A stretch of DNA of 64,000 nt from Actinomycetes bacterium (GTDB taxonomy: Bacteria; Actinomycetota; Acidimicrobiia; Acidimicrobiales; RAAP-2). The position numbers and the translations under genes are program-made. How positions within the stretch are numbered: position 1 is the first letter of the stretch; every line of letters begins with the position of its first letter. The stretch covers positions 1-64,000 of the forward strand of contig JAJZDI010000005.1 in NCBI GenBank assembly GCA_021806045.1, given 5' to 3'. The notes under the pieces were generated by a model. The model had not been told where the DNA came from. It searched no databases and saw nothing but the letters and a program-made list of their open reading frames with translations. Shown here piece by piece: positions 1 through 8,708 of the stretch.

Positions 1-2111
1 CCCTTGGCGTCGGGCGTAGCCACCATGGACACGATGGGCTTGTTCAGCACCTTGGCAGCGGTGGAGCCGTAGAAGCCGGCGTCGCCGAAGGTGAAGACGC
101 CACCGTCGGCCGCAACCAGCCAGTAGCTGGCGGCCCGAGATCGGGCCTCAGGTGTCGCCGGCTTGGACGGCGCTGACGCCGGGCCGGTGCCAACTGCGTT
201 GATTGCGGCCACGGTGAACGTGTAGGTCGTCCCGTCTACGAGTCCGATCACGCCGTCGCCTGATCCGGCGCCGACGGTGATCGGTGCACCGGCGCCCGCA
301 CTGGTCGAGGGCGTGATCACGTAGCCGGTGATCGGTGAGCCGCCGTCGGAGACGGGAGCGCTCCATATGAGGTTGACAGAGCCGGGGCCAGCGACAGCAG
401 AGATGATGGTGGGGGCTCCCGGGACGGTCAACTCAGGTGTCACCGGGTTGGACGACGCCGAGTCCGGGCCGGTGCCGACTGCGTTGATTGCGGCCACGGT
501 GAAGGTGTACGTGGTGCCGTTGGTGAGCCCGGTGATGGTGTCGGAGGTAACGGCGCCGACGGTGATCGGTGCACCGGCGCCCGCACTGGTCGAGGGCGTG
601 ATCACGTAGCCGGTGATCGGTGAGCCGCCGTCGGAGGCGGGAGCGCTCCAAGTGACGGTGGCCTCACCGCCGCTGGCTGTCGCCGTCCCGATGACGGGGG
701 CATCAGGCGCTCCCAGCGGTGTCGCCGGGTTGGACGGCGCTGACGCTGCACCGGTTCCCGTTCCGTTGATCGCGGCCACGGTGAAGGTGTACGTGGTGCC
801 GTTGGTGAGCCCGGTGATGGTGTCGGAGGTAACGGTGCCGACCGTGATCGGTGCACCGGCGCCCGCACTGGTCGAGGGCGTGATCACGTAGCCGGTGATC
901 GGTGAGCCGCCGTCGGAGGCGGGAGCGCTCCATATGAGGTTGACAGAGCCGGGGCCAGCGACAGCAGAGATGATGGTGGGGGCTCCCGGTAACGTCGACT
1001 CAGGTGTCACCGGGTTGGACGGCGCTGACGCCGGGCCGGTGCCGACTGCGTTGATTGCGGCCACGGTGAAGGTGTATGTGGTGCCGTTGGTGAGCCCGCT
1101 GATGGTGTCGGAGGTAACGGCGCCGACCGTGATCGGTGCACCGGCGCCCGCACTGGTCGAGGGCGTGATCACGTAGCCGGTGATCGGTGAGCCGCCGTCG
1201 GAGGCGGGAGCGCTCCAAGTGACGGTGGCCTCACCGCCGCCGGCTGTCGCCGTCCCGATGACGGGGGCATCAGGGGGTGAGGCGATGTTCGTGCTGGTCA
1301 GAATGGGAGGCGCCGCGTATGCCGGCGCAGTCGTCGAAGGCAGCGGGGAAACCACAACCGCCGGGTATCCCAGAACCGTGACGGTCGCGCCGACGATAAA
1401 CGTACCCAAAGTGATGTTGGCAGACGTGTCGAACTCACTCTGCGTCCAGTTGATCGTTGATCCACCAGGACCGGTTGCCTTGAGGGTGATGGTGACAGCG
1501 GGCAAGGCTAAGGTGGCGCCCCCCGGTATAGGTGTACCTCCGGTACCGATTTCGAGGTATGGCAGGGAGGTGCTGCCGAGGAACCCGTTGTAGACACCTG
1601 GAGAGGTCGATGGCGCTGTTGTGGGCGTGGCGGTACAACCAGCCTGGCCGTCCGTCGTACAGTAGGTGATGATCAGCGGGAACGAACCTGTGGCAGGCAG
1701 GGTCCCTGAATAGCCCGATGGCGTCGTATATGAAGCATCGCCACTTGCGACCGCATTCTGATATGTCGTCCCGGTCGGGATAGGGTAATAGTTCTTGTTC
1801 TCACTGATGAAATTGACGGTAGCTCCGGAGTTGCTCGTCGGGACTACCTGGCTCCCTCCCGCGTCTGTGATGGTGAAGTCCGAACCCTGTGTCACCGTTG
1901 CAACGGAATAGGAAGCGGCGGTAAGCGTATTCTCGCCGTAGCCCGTAGGACCGCCGTAAGCGAAGGTCTGCGTAACCGTGGTTCCCGGAGACGGAGTCGC
2001 CGACACCGGCAGGGCAGTGGCCAGCCCTGCAGTACCGATCCCCGAAGCAACGAGCGCGGATACAGCGCCGACCGCACCCACGTGGGCGACCCGGTCCTTG
2101 AATGTTCGCAC
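1..2111 (-). CDS. secreted fibronectin type III repeat protein, C-terminus cut by window edge
   Basis: I translated this frame by hand from a GTG at 2111; GGGAGGAG lies 6 bases upstream. An N-terminal signal peptide (MRTFKDRVAHVGAVGAVSAL, then ATALPVSA) is followed by about 260 residues of secreted domain without a recognised fold. Four fibronectin type III modules follow, each about 94 residues and each containing a WSAP.SDGGSPITGY strand and a TYTFTVAAIN strand. After them the frame enters a segment reading SYWLVAADGGVFTFGDAGFY, the type of repeat common in secreted Acidimicrobiia proteins. No stop is met before position 1, so the gene continues to the left. It is probably a cell-surface or exported adhesive protein. 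The function is inferred from architecture only. Confidence 0.8.
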   Translation of the reverse strand, partial: MRTFKDRVAHVGAVGAVSALVASGIGTAGLATALPVSATPSPGTTVTQTFAYGGPTGYGENTLTAASYSVATVTQGSDFTITDAGGSQVVPTSNSGATVNFISENKNYYPIPTGTTYQNAVASGDASYTTPSGYSGTLPATGSFPLIITYCTTDGQAGCTATPTTAPSTSPGVYNGFLGSTSLPYLEIGTGGTPIPGGATLALPAVTITLKATGPGGSTINWTQSEFDTSANITLGTFIVGATVTVLGYPAVVVSPLPSTTAPAYAAPPILTSTNIASPPDAPVIGTATAGGGEATVTWSAPASDGGSPITGYVITPSTSAGAGAPITVGAVTSDTISGLTNGTTYTFTVAAINAVGTGPASAPSNPVTPESTLPGAPTIISAVAGPGSVNLIWSAPASDGGSPITGYVITPSTSAGAGAPITVGTVTSDTITGLTNGTTYTFTVAAINGTGTGAASAPSNPATPLGAPDAPVIGTATASGGEATVTWSAPASDGGSPITGYVITPSTSAGAGAPITVGAVTSDTITGLTNGTTYTFTVAAINAVGTGPDSASSNPVTPELTVPGAPTIISAVAGPGSVNLIWSAPVSDGGSPITGYVITPSTSAGAGAPITVGAGSGDGVIGLVDGTTYTFTVAAINAVGTGPASAPSKPATPEARSRAASYWLVAADGGVFTFGDAGFYGSTAAKVLNKPIVSMVATPDAK
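150..1275 (-). repeat. 567-bp tandem duplication of a two-module FN3 block
   Basis: The four FN3 modules alternate as A-B-A-B. A modules begin DAPVIGTATA and B modules begin APTIISAVAGPG. The A copies and the B copies each recur at exactly 567 bases (189 codons) and are almost identical at the DNA level, which indicates recent duplication of a two-domain block. Confidence 0.85.
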
Positions 2112-3027
2112 GGGAAACTCCTCCCACAGCCGATCAAATCTGATGACAGTCGCCTGCCATTTAGCAAACTAGTGTTGCTCCTAGGAAACACATCATGACC
2201 GTCGGTTTCCGTTCTTGATGAGCGAAATGCCAGGACGCATCTTGCGAATAAGCTGACCGGATTGGACGATGGGAATTCGACCAGTCCAACTTGTGGCATG
2301 TGCAAGATCGACCCGCACGTCGATAAATCCAGGTAAAGCTAACGAAACACTGACGGAATGAGAACTCCCAATCGTTCGCAACATTCAATACGGCCTGCCG
2401 CCACTTCCCGCCTCCATCATGGATTCGATCGCGAACCCGCAAGTACCCGGGGTCGAAGGAGGAGATCGTGACGGAGTAGCGACACTATGGCGACATTACG
2501 CTGGAATGATGTTGTCCGCAAGAGGTCGCACTCATAGTGAATAAGTCATCACAGCGGGAGACAATTGTGTCGATCTGGTGGCGAATACGGCGAGTAACAC
2601 CCGCTGTCAAGGGTGCCGGCAACTGTAGAAAACCAATTCGGTAGATGCGTTCAGGCACCAGTACAAGTGTTTCGGCCCTGGTTGTGCTGTCTCTGCGAAG
2701 AACGGCCCGCTCCGAAGGCATCAATCCAGTAGATCGGGTGCCATGCATAGGGAGACAGCGCATGACATGACAGCATGAGGAGCGCAATGCAGGTAGCCGG
2801 TGCATGTTTTGTCCGTGGAGGTGCCGAGAGCGGCCGAAACGCTGCGGCACCTGCGACTACCTCATCTTCGATAGATCACCTCGAACATTGCGCACGATTT
2901 CAGCTTGGAGGTCGACAAGAGCATCAATCTGCCACCTCTACTACCGCCAGCATCGCCACCCGAGTAAGTGCGCCGACATACTTCGAGCTGTCATGGAAAT
3001 GTGTAAAGCGCCCTCGAGTTCTTGGTA
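2112..3027. other. gene-free, lower-G+C gap
   Basis: These 916 bases separate two minus-strand surface-protein genes. By eye about half the bases are G or C, against roughly 70 percent around it. The short frames on both strands have no recognisable family, weak ribosome sites and atypical composition, so I call none of them. The part just above 2111 should hold the promoter of the FN3 gene. Confidence 0.5.
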
Positions 3028-5763
3028 TCACGACGTGATGAGGAGCAACGTCGCTGTGTAGTGCCCGGCGGCCACGTAGGGCGGGACGGCGAGCGACAGC
3101 GTCGCCTGGCAGCCGTAGGACCCTCCGCCGGACCCGGGCGTTGCCGCGCACAGGACGGTCGGGGTCGTGGTGGAGAGTGTCGCACCCGGGCCCGCGCTCA
3201 CGCCGGACAGATCGGCACCGGGTGAGGGCGCCACCGGTGACGGCCGCCAGGTGAGAAAGTCGGCCGGGATGACATTATCGTCGGCCGGCCCCACGGGGGA
3301 CGCGTTGGCGAAGTCGCCCTCGAGCTGGCCGGTGACCGACCAGCCGGGCTCCGTCCCGCGGTTGTCGGACACCCCCACCATGTCAAGCGTCCCGGTCGCC
3401 TGGGCGAACTGCGGTCCTCCCGGGCCGGGTCCCTGCAGGCTCCCCAGGGTGACGGGCGACAGCGTCACCGAGGACTGGCTCGGGTTCGACCCCGTCGGGA
3501 TGTCCTGGACGGTGAGGACGCCGGCCTGGACCACCTGGGAGAGGACGGGCGACGGACTGCCGGCATCGGTTGCCGAGCCGAGGTAGGTGGCGACGATGGA
3601 GAAGGTGCCGGCGAGCGGCATGTCGACCTGGCACGTCGCCATGCCCGAGGTCAGGGGGACGGCGACGCAACCGGCGAGGTCGGCCCCGTTCGAGGTGAAG
3701 GTCACTGAGCCCGTCGGCGTGCCGGTGGCCGGGGCCACGGCGTCGACGGAGGCGGCGTAGGTGGCGGGCGCACCGGCGAGCGACGGGTTGGCCGCCGAGA
3801 CCAGCGTGGTGGTGGTGGCGGCAACCACGGCGCTGAGGCCGAGCGCCGGCGCGGTGCTGGCCAGGTCGTCGGTGCTCCCGCTGTAGGAGGCGGTGAACGA
3901 CAGGGAGCCTGTCGCGCTCGGCGTGTAGCTGCAGGTCGCCATGCCTGCCGTCAGCGCCACCGACGTGCACGAGGTGAGCGCGGTGCCGTTCAGGTCGAAG
4001 GACACCGTGCCCGACGGCGTGCCCGACCCGGGCGCCGACGCCGTGACGGCAGCCGTCACCGTCACCGCCTGGCCGACGGCGACCGAGGTGAACGGCGCGC
4101 TGAGCGACGTGGAGGTGGCTGCCGGTGCCACGACCACGGCGAGCGAACCCGAGCTGGGGAGGTGGACGTCATCGCCCGAGTAGGTGGTGGCCACCGTGTG
4201 GGTAGCGGCGTTCCCCGCAGTCGCCGGGCACGTGGCGGCACCCGATGCCAGTGGCACTGATGTGCACCCGGGGATCGGTGCGCCGTTGTCGGTGAACGAC
4301 ACCGTCCCCGTCGCGGTTGCCGCCGCCGAGCCCGACACCGTTGCCGTGTAGGTGACCGCCTGGCCGACCACGGGCGAGCTCACCGAGGCGGTGACCGACG
4401 TCGTGCTGGCCGGCGGGCTTCCGACGATGAGCGTCTGGTCCACGGGCGTGGTGCCGGTGCCCCCCGAGGCGGTGCCGACGGCCCAGATGTCGGCGGCGCT
4501 GGTGGCGGCTACCCCGGCCAGCTGGTTGGACAGCGTGGTGCTGGTGTCGGGGCTGGCCACGATGGACCACGCCGTCCCGTCGTAGTGCTCGATGAGGGTC
4601 TGGTCCACGGGCGTGGTGCCGGTGCCTCCCGAGGCGGTGCCGACGGCCCAGATGTCGGTGGCACTGGCGGCGGCCACCCCGGCCAGCTGGTTGGACAGCG
4701 TGGTGCTGGTGTCGGGGCTGGACACGATGGACCACGCCGTCCCGTCGTAGTGCTCGATGAGCGTCTGGTCGACGGGCGTGGTGCCGGTGCCCCCCGAGGC
4801 GGTGCCGACGGCCCAGATGTCGGTGGCGCTGGTGGCGGTCACCCCGGCCAGCTGGTTGGAGAGCGTCGTACTGGTGTCGGGGCTGGCCACGATGGACCAC
4901 GCCGTCCCGTCGTAGTGCTCGATGAGGGTCTGGTCCACCGTGCCGGTGCTGGTGTAGCCGACCGCGTCAGCGCCGCCGGCGCCGTCGAGCGCCACTGCGG
5001 TGAGGACGTTGGCCGACGTGCCCGGATTGGGGCTGGCCACGATGGACCACGACGTGCCGTCGAAGTGCTCGATGAGGGTCTCGGCCGTGCTGCCCGAGTG
5101 GTACTGGCCCACCGCCCACACGTTGGTCGGCGAGGCGGCGGCGACGCCGAGGAACTGGTTCTCGGTTGCCCGAGGCCCGAACGCATCGAACGGCGACGCG
5201 GTTGCCGGCGCCAGCGACCACGCCGTCCCGTTGTAGTGCTCGACCAGCAGCTGGTCGACCGGGTAGCCGTAGGCGTTCACGTCGACGTACCAGCCGACGG
5301 CCCAGACATCGGTGGCCGAGTCGGCAGACACTGCGACCAGCTCGTTGCTGGTGGCTACGCCGTTCACGTTCAGCTGGTCGGGGCTGGGGACGATGGACCA
5401 CGACGTGCCGTCGAAGTGCTCGATCAGCGTCTGCGGGAGCGGCGAGGCCGACGTGCCGGCCTGGTACCAGCCGACGGCCCAGGCGTCACCCGTCGTGGTG
5501 GACGTCACGGCCAGCAGGTCGTTGGCCGTCTGCGCCGACGGGGAACCGACGGTGGCGTCGGGGGACGGCACGACGGCCAGGGTGGGTGTGGCGGCGAAGG
5601 ACGGATGGGCGACGAACGGGAGCGACGCCCCTACGACCACCAGGCCGGCCACGACCGGCCACCAGCGGCGCGACACCCGGCGCCTCGCCCGCGCCGACAC
5701 CGACCGCCGCCACCGCAATGCCCGCTCCAGTGCACCGGTCCCCCGGGGAACGGATGTGCTCAT
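3028..5763 (-). CDS. secreted WAVG-repeat / Ig-like / WxL-like surface protein
   Basis: The product is 911 residues from the ATG at 5763. The reading frame is open further upstream, but this start places a basic stretch (RARRRVSRRWW) just before a signal peptide ending near HPSFA. Six or more repeats of the type DIWAVG...TLIEHYDGTAWSIV follow and look like blades of a propeller or beta-sheet repeat. Next come three Ig-like domains with pattern SVTFTSNG...GMATC, each with a Cys pair. The C-terminus (VSDNRGTEPGWSVTG, then DFLTW, then AGHYTATLLLI) resembles a WxL cell-wall-binding domain. It is probably attached non-covalently to the envelope. The ligand is unknown. Confidence 0.8.
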   Translation of the reverse strand: MSTSVPRGTGALERALRWRRSVSARARRRVSRRWWPVVAGLVVVGASLPFVAHPSFAATPTLAVVPSPDATVGSPSAQTANDLLAVTSTTTGDAWAVGWYQAGTSASPLPQTLIEHFDGTSWSIVPSPDQLNVNGVATSNELVAVSADSATDVWAVGWYVDVNAYGYPVDQLLVEHYNGTAWSLAPATASPFDAFGPRATENQFLGVAAASPTNVWAVGQYHSGSTAETLIEHFDGTSWSIVASPNPGTSANVLTAVALDGAGGADAVGYTSTGTVDQTLIEHYDGTAWSIVASPDTSTTLSNQLAGVTATSATDIWAVGTASGGTGTTPVDQTLIEHYDGTAWSIVSSPDTSTTLSNQLAGVAAASATDIWAVGTASGGTGTTPVDQTLIEHYDGTAWSIVASPDTSTTLSNQLAGVAATSAADIWAVGTASGGTGTTPVDQTLIVGSPPASTTSVTASVSSPVVGQAVTYTATVSGSAAATATGTVSFTDNGAPIPGCTSVPLASGAATCPATAGNAATHTVATTYSGDDVHLPSSGSLAVVVAPAATSTSLSAPFTSVAVGQAVTVTAAVTASAPGSGTPSGTVSFDLNGTALTSCTSVALTAGMATCSYTPSATGSLSFTASYSGSTDDLASTAPALGLSAVVAATTTTLVSAANPSLAGAPATYAASVDAVAPATGTPTGSVTFTSNGADLAGCVAVPLTSGMATCQVDMPLAGTFSIVATYLGSATDAGSPSPVLSQVVQAGVLTVQDIPTGSNPSQSSVTLSPVTLGSLQGPGPGGPQFAQATGTLDMVGVSDNRGTEPGWSVTGQLEGDFANASPVGPADDNVIPADFLTWRPSPVAPSPGADLSGVSAGPGATLSTTTPTVLCAATPGSGGGSYGCQATLSLAVPPYVAAGHYTATLLLITS
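4436..4930 (-). repeat. 165-bp tandem repeats inside the WAVG-repeat gene
   Basis: Three near-identical copies spaced exactly 165 bases apart (the shared CGGGCGTGGTGCCGGTGCC block starts near 4443, 4608 and 4773) encode 55-residue units containing ATDIWAVGTASGGTGTTPVD. Repeat number could change without shifting the frame. Confidence 0.8.
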
Positions 5764-5839
5764 CTCGACAACCTGCCGTCCTCTCGGATCCCGGTCCGGA
5801 GCCGCCGGCGGGCGGCGGACCGGCATCCCCTTCCCGCCC

Positions 5840-6574
5840 TCAGGCCGGGAGCGCGTCCTGGGCGCTCTCGTCCGGTACCGTTTCGTTCCCGCCGTGGTGG
5901 GTGGCCGTCCGCACCGGGTGGCCGGCGTGGTCGGACCTGGCCGGAATGGCACTGTCGGCCAGCGGCAGGCCGTCGACGACGAGCGTCGTCAGGTGCGTGC
6001 AGAGCTCCTGGCGCGTCAGGTCACCGCCTCCCATCCACCAGTCCGCCGCCGTCTGGATCATGCCCACGATGCCGAACGCCCATGCCTCGGTGGGGGCGAG
6101 GTCGGCCCCGACCGCACCGAGGGCGTCCGCCAGCACGAGGGCGATGCGCCTGCCGGCCAGGCGCGAGTAGTCGTTCAGCGGGCCGCTGCCGTTCACGGCG
6201 TCCGAGCAGTGAGCGGACAGCAGCCGGTAGATCTCCGGGTCGGCCTCGATGAAGGTGAGGAATTCGTCGACCCCGTTGCCCACCCGCTCCCGGTAGGTCG
6301 CACCCGTGCGCAGGGCACGGGCGAGCCGGTGTGAGGCGGTGGCGAACACGTGATCGGCGATCGCTCCGATCAGCCCGCTCCGGTCGGTGAAGTGCCGGTA
6401 GAGGATGGGCTTGGACACGCCCGCCTCGGCCGCCATCTGGTCCATCGAGGCGTTCCGCCCCTCACGCCGGATGACGGTGATAGCTGCTTCGACCAGTTCG
6501 GTCCGGCGGACCGAACGGTCCCGGACGGTCACCTTCACCGGCCCGTCGTGAGGGCCCACGTCGCAGACGTCCAT
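5840..6574 (-). CDS. TetR/AcrR family transcriptional regulator
   Basis: The product is 244 residues from the ATG at 6574, preceded by GGGGGAG at 8 bases. The frame is open further upstream to about 6670. The N-terminal helix-turn-helix is typical of TetR proteins: ELVEAAITVIRREG, then ASMDQMAAEAGVSKPILYRHF. The C-terminal ligand and dimerisation half begins after TDRSGLIGAIADHVF. It ends 76 bases upstream of the WAVG-repeat gene on the same strand, so the two may be co-transcribed, although a local regulon is not proven. The ligand is unknown. Confidence 0.88.
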   Translation of the reverse strand: MDVCDVGPHDGPVKVTVRDRSVRRTELVEAAITVIRREGRNASMDQMAAEAGVSKPILYRHFTDRSGLIGAIADHVFATASHRLARALRTGATYRERVGNGVDEFLTFIEADPEIYRLLSAHCSDAVNGSGPLNDYSRLAGRRIALVLADALGAVGADLAPTEAWAFGIVGMIQTAADWWMGGGDLTRQELCTHLTTLVVDGLPLADSAIPARSDHAGHPVRTATHHGGNETVPDESAQDALPA

Positions 6575-7167
6575 CGCATCACTCCCCCTACCCCGTGCCG
6601 CGTGCGCGCTGCATCGCCTGCGAAGCCTTGTGGCGGGCAGTCCACGGCAGCGGGATCGATCGTTGCACATGCCCGGCCGTTAGTCACGTAGAAATGTGCT
6701 GTATGGCGGCGTGTAGGTGCCTAGGAAATAGGACAATGGAATCCAAATTGCGACATGAGGCAAGGTCGCATATGTCCTGACCAGGACCGGTGGACGATCC
6801 TTCCCACAGCCATGAACCTGTTACTCGCAGTACGGGGTGGATCGATGTAGATCCAGGGTTCGCGCGGGCCGCGTTCGTACCAACCGGCACCGTACGCACG
6901 GTGGTGGATTGCGGATGGATCCGGGTGCGCATGCCGGTCCGCCCGGGTGGTGGTGCGGCCCGACCGGCGCCGGTGGTGCGACGCGCCGGACATGGCGGGG
7001 CCCGCCAGGACGGGTCCCCTGGTCACCGCTGGTCGGGTCCCCTGGTCCCCACTGGACGGACAGGCGTGGGCTGCCGGCTCCACTGTGAACACCTGGGGTC
7101 CGGGGCGCCTACCATGGTCGGCGATCCACCGGAGGCCGGAGTGCCGGGCTGCGGTGGGGCACACATC
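6575..7167. other. gene-free stretch between TetR gene and tRNA
   Basis: No convincing coding frame was seen. The long minus-strand frame across it is an artefact of the tRNA antisense. Two nested inverted repeats lie at 6730-6778. Promoters for the TetR gene (leftward) and the tRNA (rightward) are expected here. Confidence 0.5.
6730..6778. promoter_or_regulatory. nested inverted repeats upstream of the TetR gene
   Basis: An outer pair AGGACA (6730-6735) and TGTCCT (6773-6778) encloses an inner pair TGCGAC (6749-6754) and GTCGCA (6765-6770) with a 10-base centre. TetR regulators commonly bind such dyads, but this one lies about 155 bases upstream of the chosen start. The role is inferred. 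Confidence 0.3.
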
Positions 7168-7241
7168 GGGGATGTAGCTCAGTTGGCTAGAGCACCTGCT
7201 TTGCAAGCAGGGGGTCGTGGGTTCGAGTCCCATCATCTCCA
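7168..7241 (+). tRNA. tRNA-Ala (anticodon TGC)
   Basis: A full cloverleaf can be drawn. The acceptor stem is GGGGATG with CATCTCC, including the G3-U70 wobble that marks alanine tRNAs, and the discriminator is A. The D arm is TAGCTCAGTTGGCTAGAGCA. The anticodon stem CCTGC / GCAGG holds loop TTTGCAA, and the T arm contains GGTTCGAGTCCC. CCA is not encoded after 7241. Confidence 0.97.
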
Positions 7242-7356
7242 CTCGGCGCGCGAGTCGCGTCTCGGCTGATCGGGCCGTCACGGATGGGTGACAGCTGAGA
7301 GGAATCGAACCGGCGACGCGGTTGGCATCCATTTTCAGGACCGGTGGATGGGGGAC

Positions 7357-7644
7357 TCACCGCGGGCGGTAGACGTCCCGGCGGCGCTCTATGCGGAGAA
7401 CGACTACCTCACGAGGTTCGTCGAACACCCGGTAGAGGATGCGGTAAGTGCCCCGGCGAGCCGACCAGATACCGGCGAGGTCGTCACGAAGTGGCTTGCC
7501 AACAGTTCTCGGTTGGACGATGACCGCAGTGGTGAGGAAGTCGACGACCGCTGCCGCGACTGCTTCGGGGAGTCGGTCGGCAATGGCCCTCCGAGCCGGT
7601 GGGGTGAGGACGAGTTCGTAGTCACCTTCGCTCGCCGGGCTCAC
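7357..7644 (-). CDS. RelE/ParE-type toxin
   Basis: The product is 95 residues with the RelE-fold layout: VLTPPARRAIADRLPEAV near the N-terminus, then KPLRDDLAGIWSARRGTYRILY, then VVVLRIERRRDVYR at the C-terminus. Known members are ribosome-dependent mRNA nucleases or gyrase inhibitors. The GTG start overlaps the antitoxin stop as GTGA, so translation is coupled. Length and gene order (antitoxin first) fit a YefM-YoeB/RelBE-type module. The exact target cannot be told from sequence. Confidence 0.88.
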   Translation of the reverse strand: MSPASEGDYELVLTPPARRAIADRLPEAVAAAVVDFLTTAVIVQPRTVGKPLRDDLAGIWSARRGTYRILYRVFDEPREVVVLRIERRRDVYRPR

Positions 7645-7907
7645 CCCCGAAGACGACGCACCGCGTCGACGCCGCGCACGACGTCACCGCGGGCGTAGGC
7701 CTGATCGGCCTCACGGATGTCCGCCAGTGCATCCGGGTCGCTCAGCACATCGATCGTCTCTTCCATCTCGGCGAGGTCGTCAGGGCTGATGAGCACGGCT
7801 GCGTCGCGCCCATTGCGAGTGATGACGACCCGCTCGTGGTGGTGTTCGACCCGATCGACGACTTCGGACAAGTGGTCCCGGACGGTCCGCAACGGCTCGG
7901 TGCGCAT
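7641..7907 (-). CDS. YefM/Phd-family antitoxin
   Basis: The product is 88 residues from the ATG at 7907; an in-frame ATG at 7943 is the alternative. The N-terminal Phd/YefM fold is clear (RTVRDHLSEVVDRVEHHHER, then VVITRNGRDAAVLISPDDLA). It is followed by a helical tail that should wrap the toxin. It is the first gene of the pair and would neutralise the RelE-like protein and repress its own promoter. A 14-bp palindrome sits directly upstream of the chosen start. Confidence 0.87.
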   Translation of the reverse strand: MRTEPLRTVRDHLSEVVDRVEHHHERVVITRNGRDAAVLISPDDLAEMEETIDVLSDPDALADIREADQAYARGDVVRGVDAVRRLRG

Positions 7908-7908
7908 G

Positions 7909-7922
7909 GCCACAATTGTGGC
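7909..7922. promoter_or_regulatory. 14-bp palindrome, candidate antitoxin operator
   Basis: GCCACAATTGTGGC is a perfect palindrome immediately before the antitoxin ATG at 7907. Antitoxins of this class autoregulate by binding such dyads. If translation began at 7943 the palindrome would be coding, so it also supports the shorter start. Confidence 0.5.
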
Positions 7923-8427
7923 GTCATCCTGGTGAGCGGTCAAGTCCCGTGCCGCACGAGGTCGACGAAATGGCTGATCTGGGTGCGAATACCAAGACGG
8001 CTCGAATGGCGACAGCGCAACACCACGCTCGTCCTGGATACCACAACGTCATGTGGAGTGGTTCCGGCTGCAGGGCCGGCGTGCCGCCGACCCGTCGGGC
8101 AACCGGGTCCGTATCGCCCGGTCCTGACCAGCCGGGAGCGTCGACGCCCCCGTCAGGGCGCCCGCCCGCCAGCCCGCCGCGCGGTACGCGGGGCCGGCGG
8201 TAGGTGTTGGCGGCATCTCTCCACGGTGACGCAGGACCCTGCATCGGCCACGCTGTTTGAGGACGCGGTTGGACGAGGGAGTCCTTGCGTCGCATGTACC
8301 GGCCCTCCACCACTACGGCATCAACGGCATGACAGGCACGACCCGTGGACACCGCCCCAGCAGGTGTCCACGATGGCGTGGGACATGGTGCCCAACACGT
8401 CATGGAACGGAACGCCATCACCTCCCG
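7923..8427. other. gene-free spacer between two toxin-antitoxin modules
   Basis: No frame here has a recognisable family. The long frames crossing it are shadows or upstream extensions of the Phd gene. It holds the promoters of two divergent modules at its ends. Confidence 0.5.
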
Positions 8428-8456
8428 TTGGTATATGTGGCTACATGTGCTATGCT
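8428..8456 (+). promoter_or_regulatory. sigma-A-like promoter for a leaderless antitoxin transcript
   Basis: TTGGTA (8428-8433) and TATGCT (8451-8456) are separated by exactly 17 bases. The expected start of transcription falls at about 8463, which is the GTG of the antitoxin gene. No Shine-Dalgarno sequence is present, so a leaderless mRNA is likely. Direct repeats GCTACATGTG and GCTACACACG overlap the -10 region and could be operator half-sites. Confidence 0.55.
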
Positions 8457-8462
8457 ACACAC

Positions 8463-8708
8463 GTGGCCACCTCGATTTCCGTCCGGGACCTGCGGAACAC
8501 GGTCAGCGAAGTCCTCCGTCGGGTCGAAGCCGGCGAGAGGTTGACGGTCACGGTCGACCGGCGCCCAGTGGCGGAGATCGTGCCCCTGCGTCGCCGCCGG
8601 GCGGTGTCGGCAGCCGACGCCCGCGCCGTCGCATCCCGGTACGCGGCTGACCGTGGGCTCCTGAGGGACGTGCGTGTCCTGCTGCCCGATACGACCGACG
8701 ACCTGTGA
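8463..8708 (+). CDS. Phd/prevent-host-death family antitoxin
   Basis: The product is 81 residues from the GTG at 8463; an ATG at 8445 is in frame, but the promoter position favours the GTG. The Phd core reads ATSISVRDLRNTVSEVLRRV, then AGERLTVTVDRRPVAEIVPL. A charged C-terminal helix follows and presumably contacts the toxin. The stop codon overlaps the toxin GTG as GTGA. Phd-type antitoxins next to PIN-domain toxins are a common VapBC variant. Confidence 0.87.
   Translation: MATSISVRDLRNTVSEVLRRVEAGERLTVTVDRRPVAEIVPLRRRRAVSAADARAVASRYAADRGLLRDVRVLLPDTTDDL

Noticed and set aside
148-933. Repeated short frames beginning MERSRLRRRLTDHRLRDHAL
   Set aside because: They are out-of-frame readings of the FN3 repeats on the same strand. 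The true frame gives WSAP and TYTFTVAAIN strands.
2485-2850. Minus-strand frame of 121 residues in the low-G+C gap
   Set aside because: No family resemblance, no convincing ribosome site, and overlapping open frames of similar quality on the other strand.
4585-6252. Plus-strand frame of 555 residues with repeats
   Set aside because: It is a shadow of the WAVG-repeat gene and TetR gene. Its repeats merely mirror the 165-bp DNA repeats.
6721-7332. Minus-strand frame of about 200 residues containing GLEPTTPCLQSRCSSQLSY
   Set aside because: This peptide is the well-known false translation of a tRNA gene read in antisense. The tRNA-Ala at 7168-7241 lies inside it.
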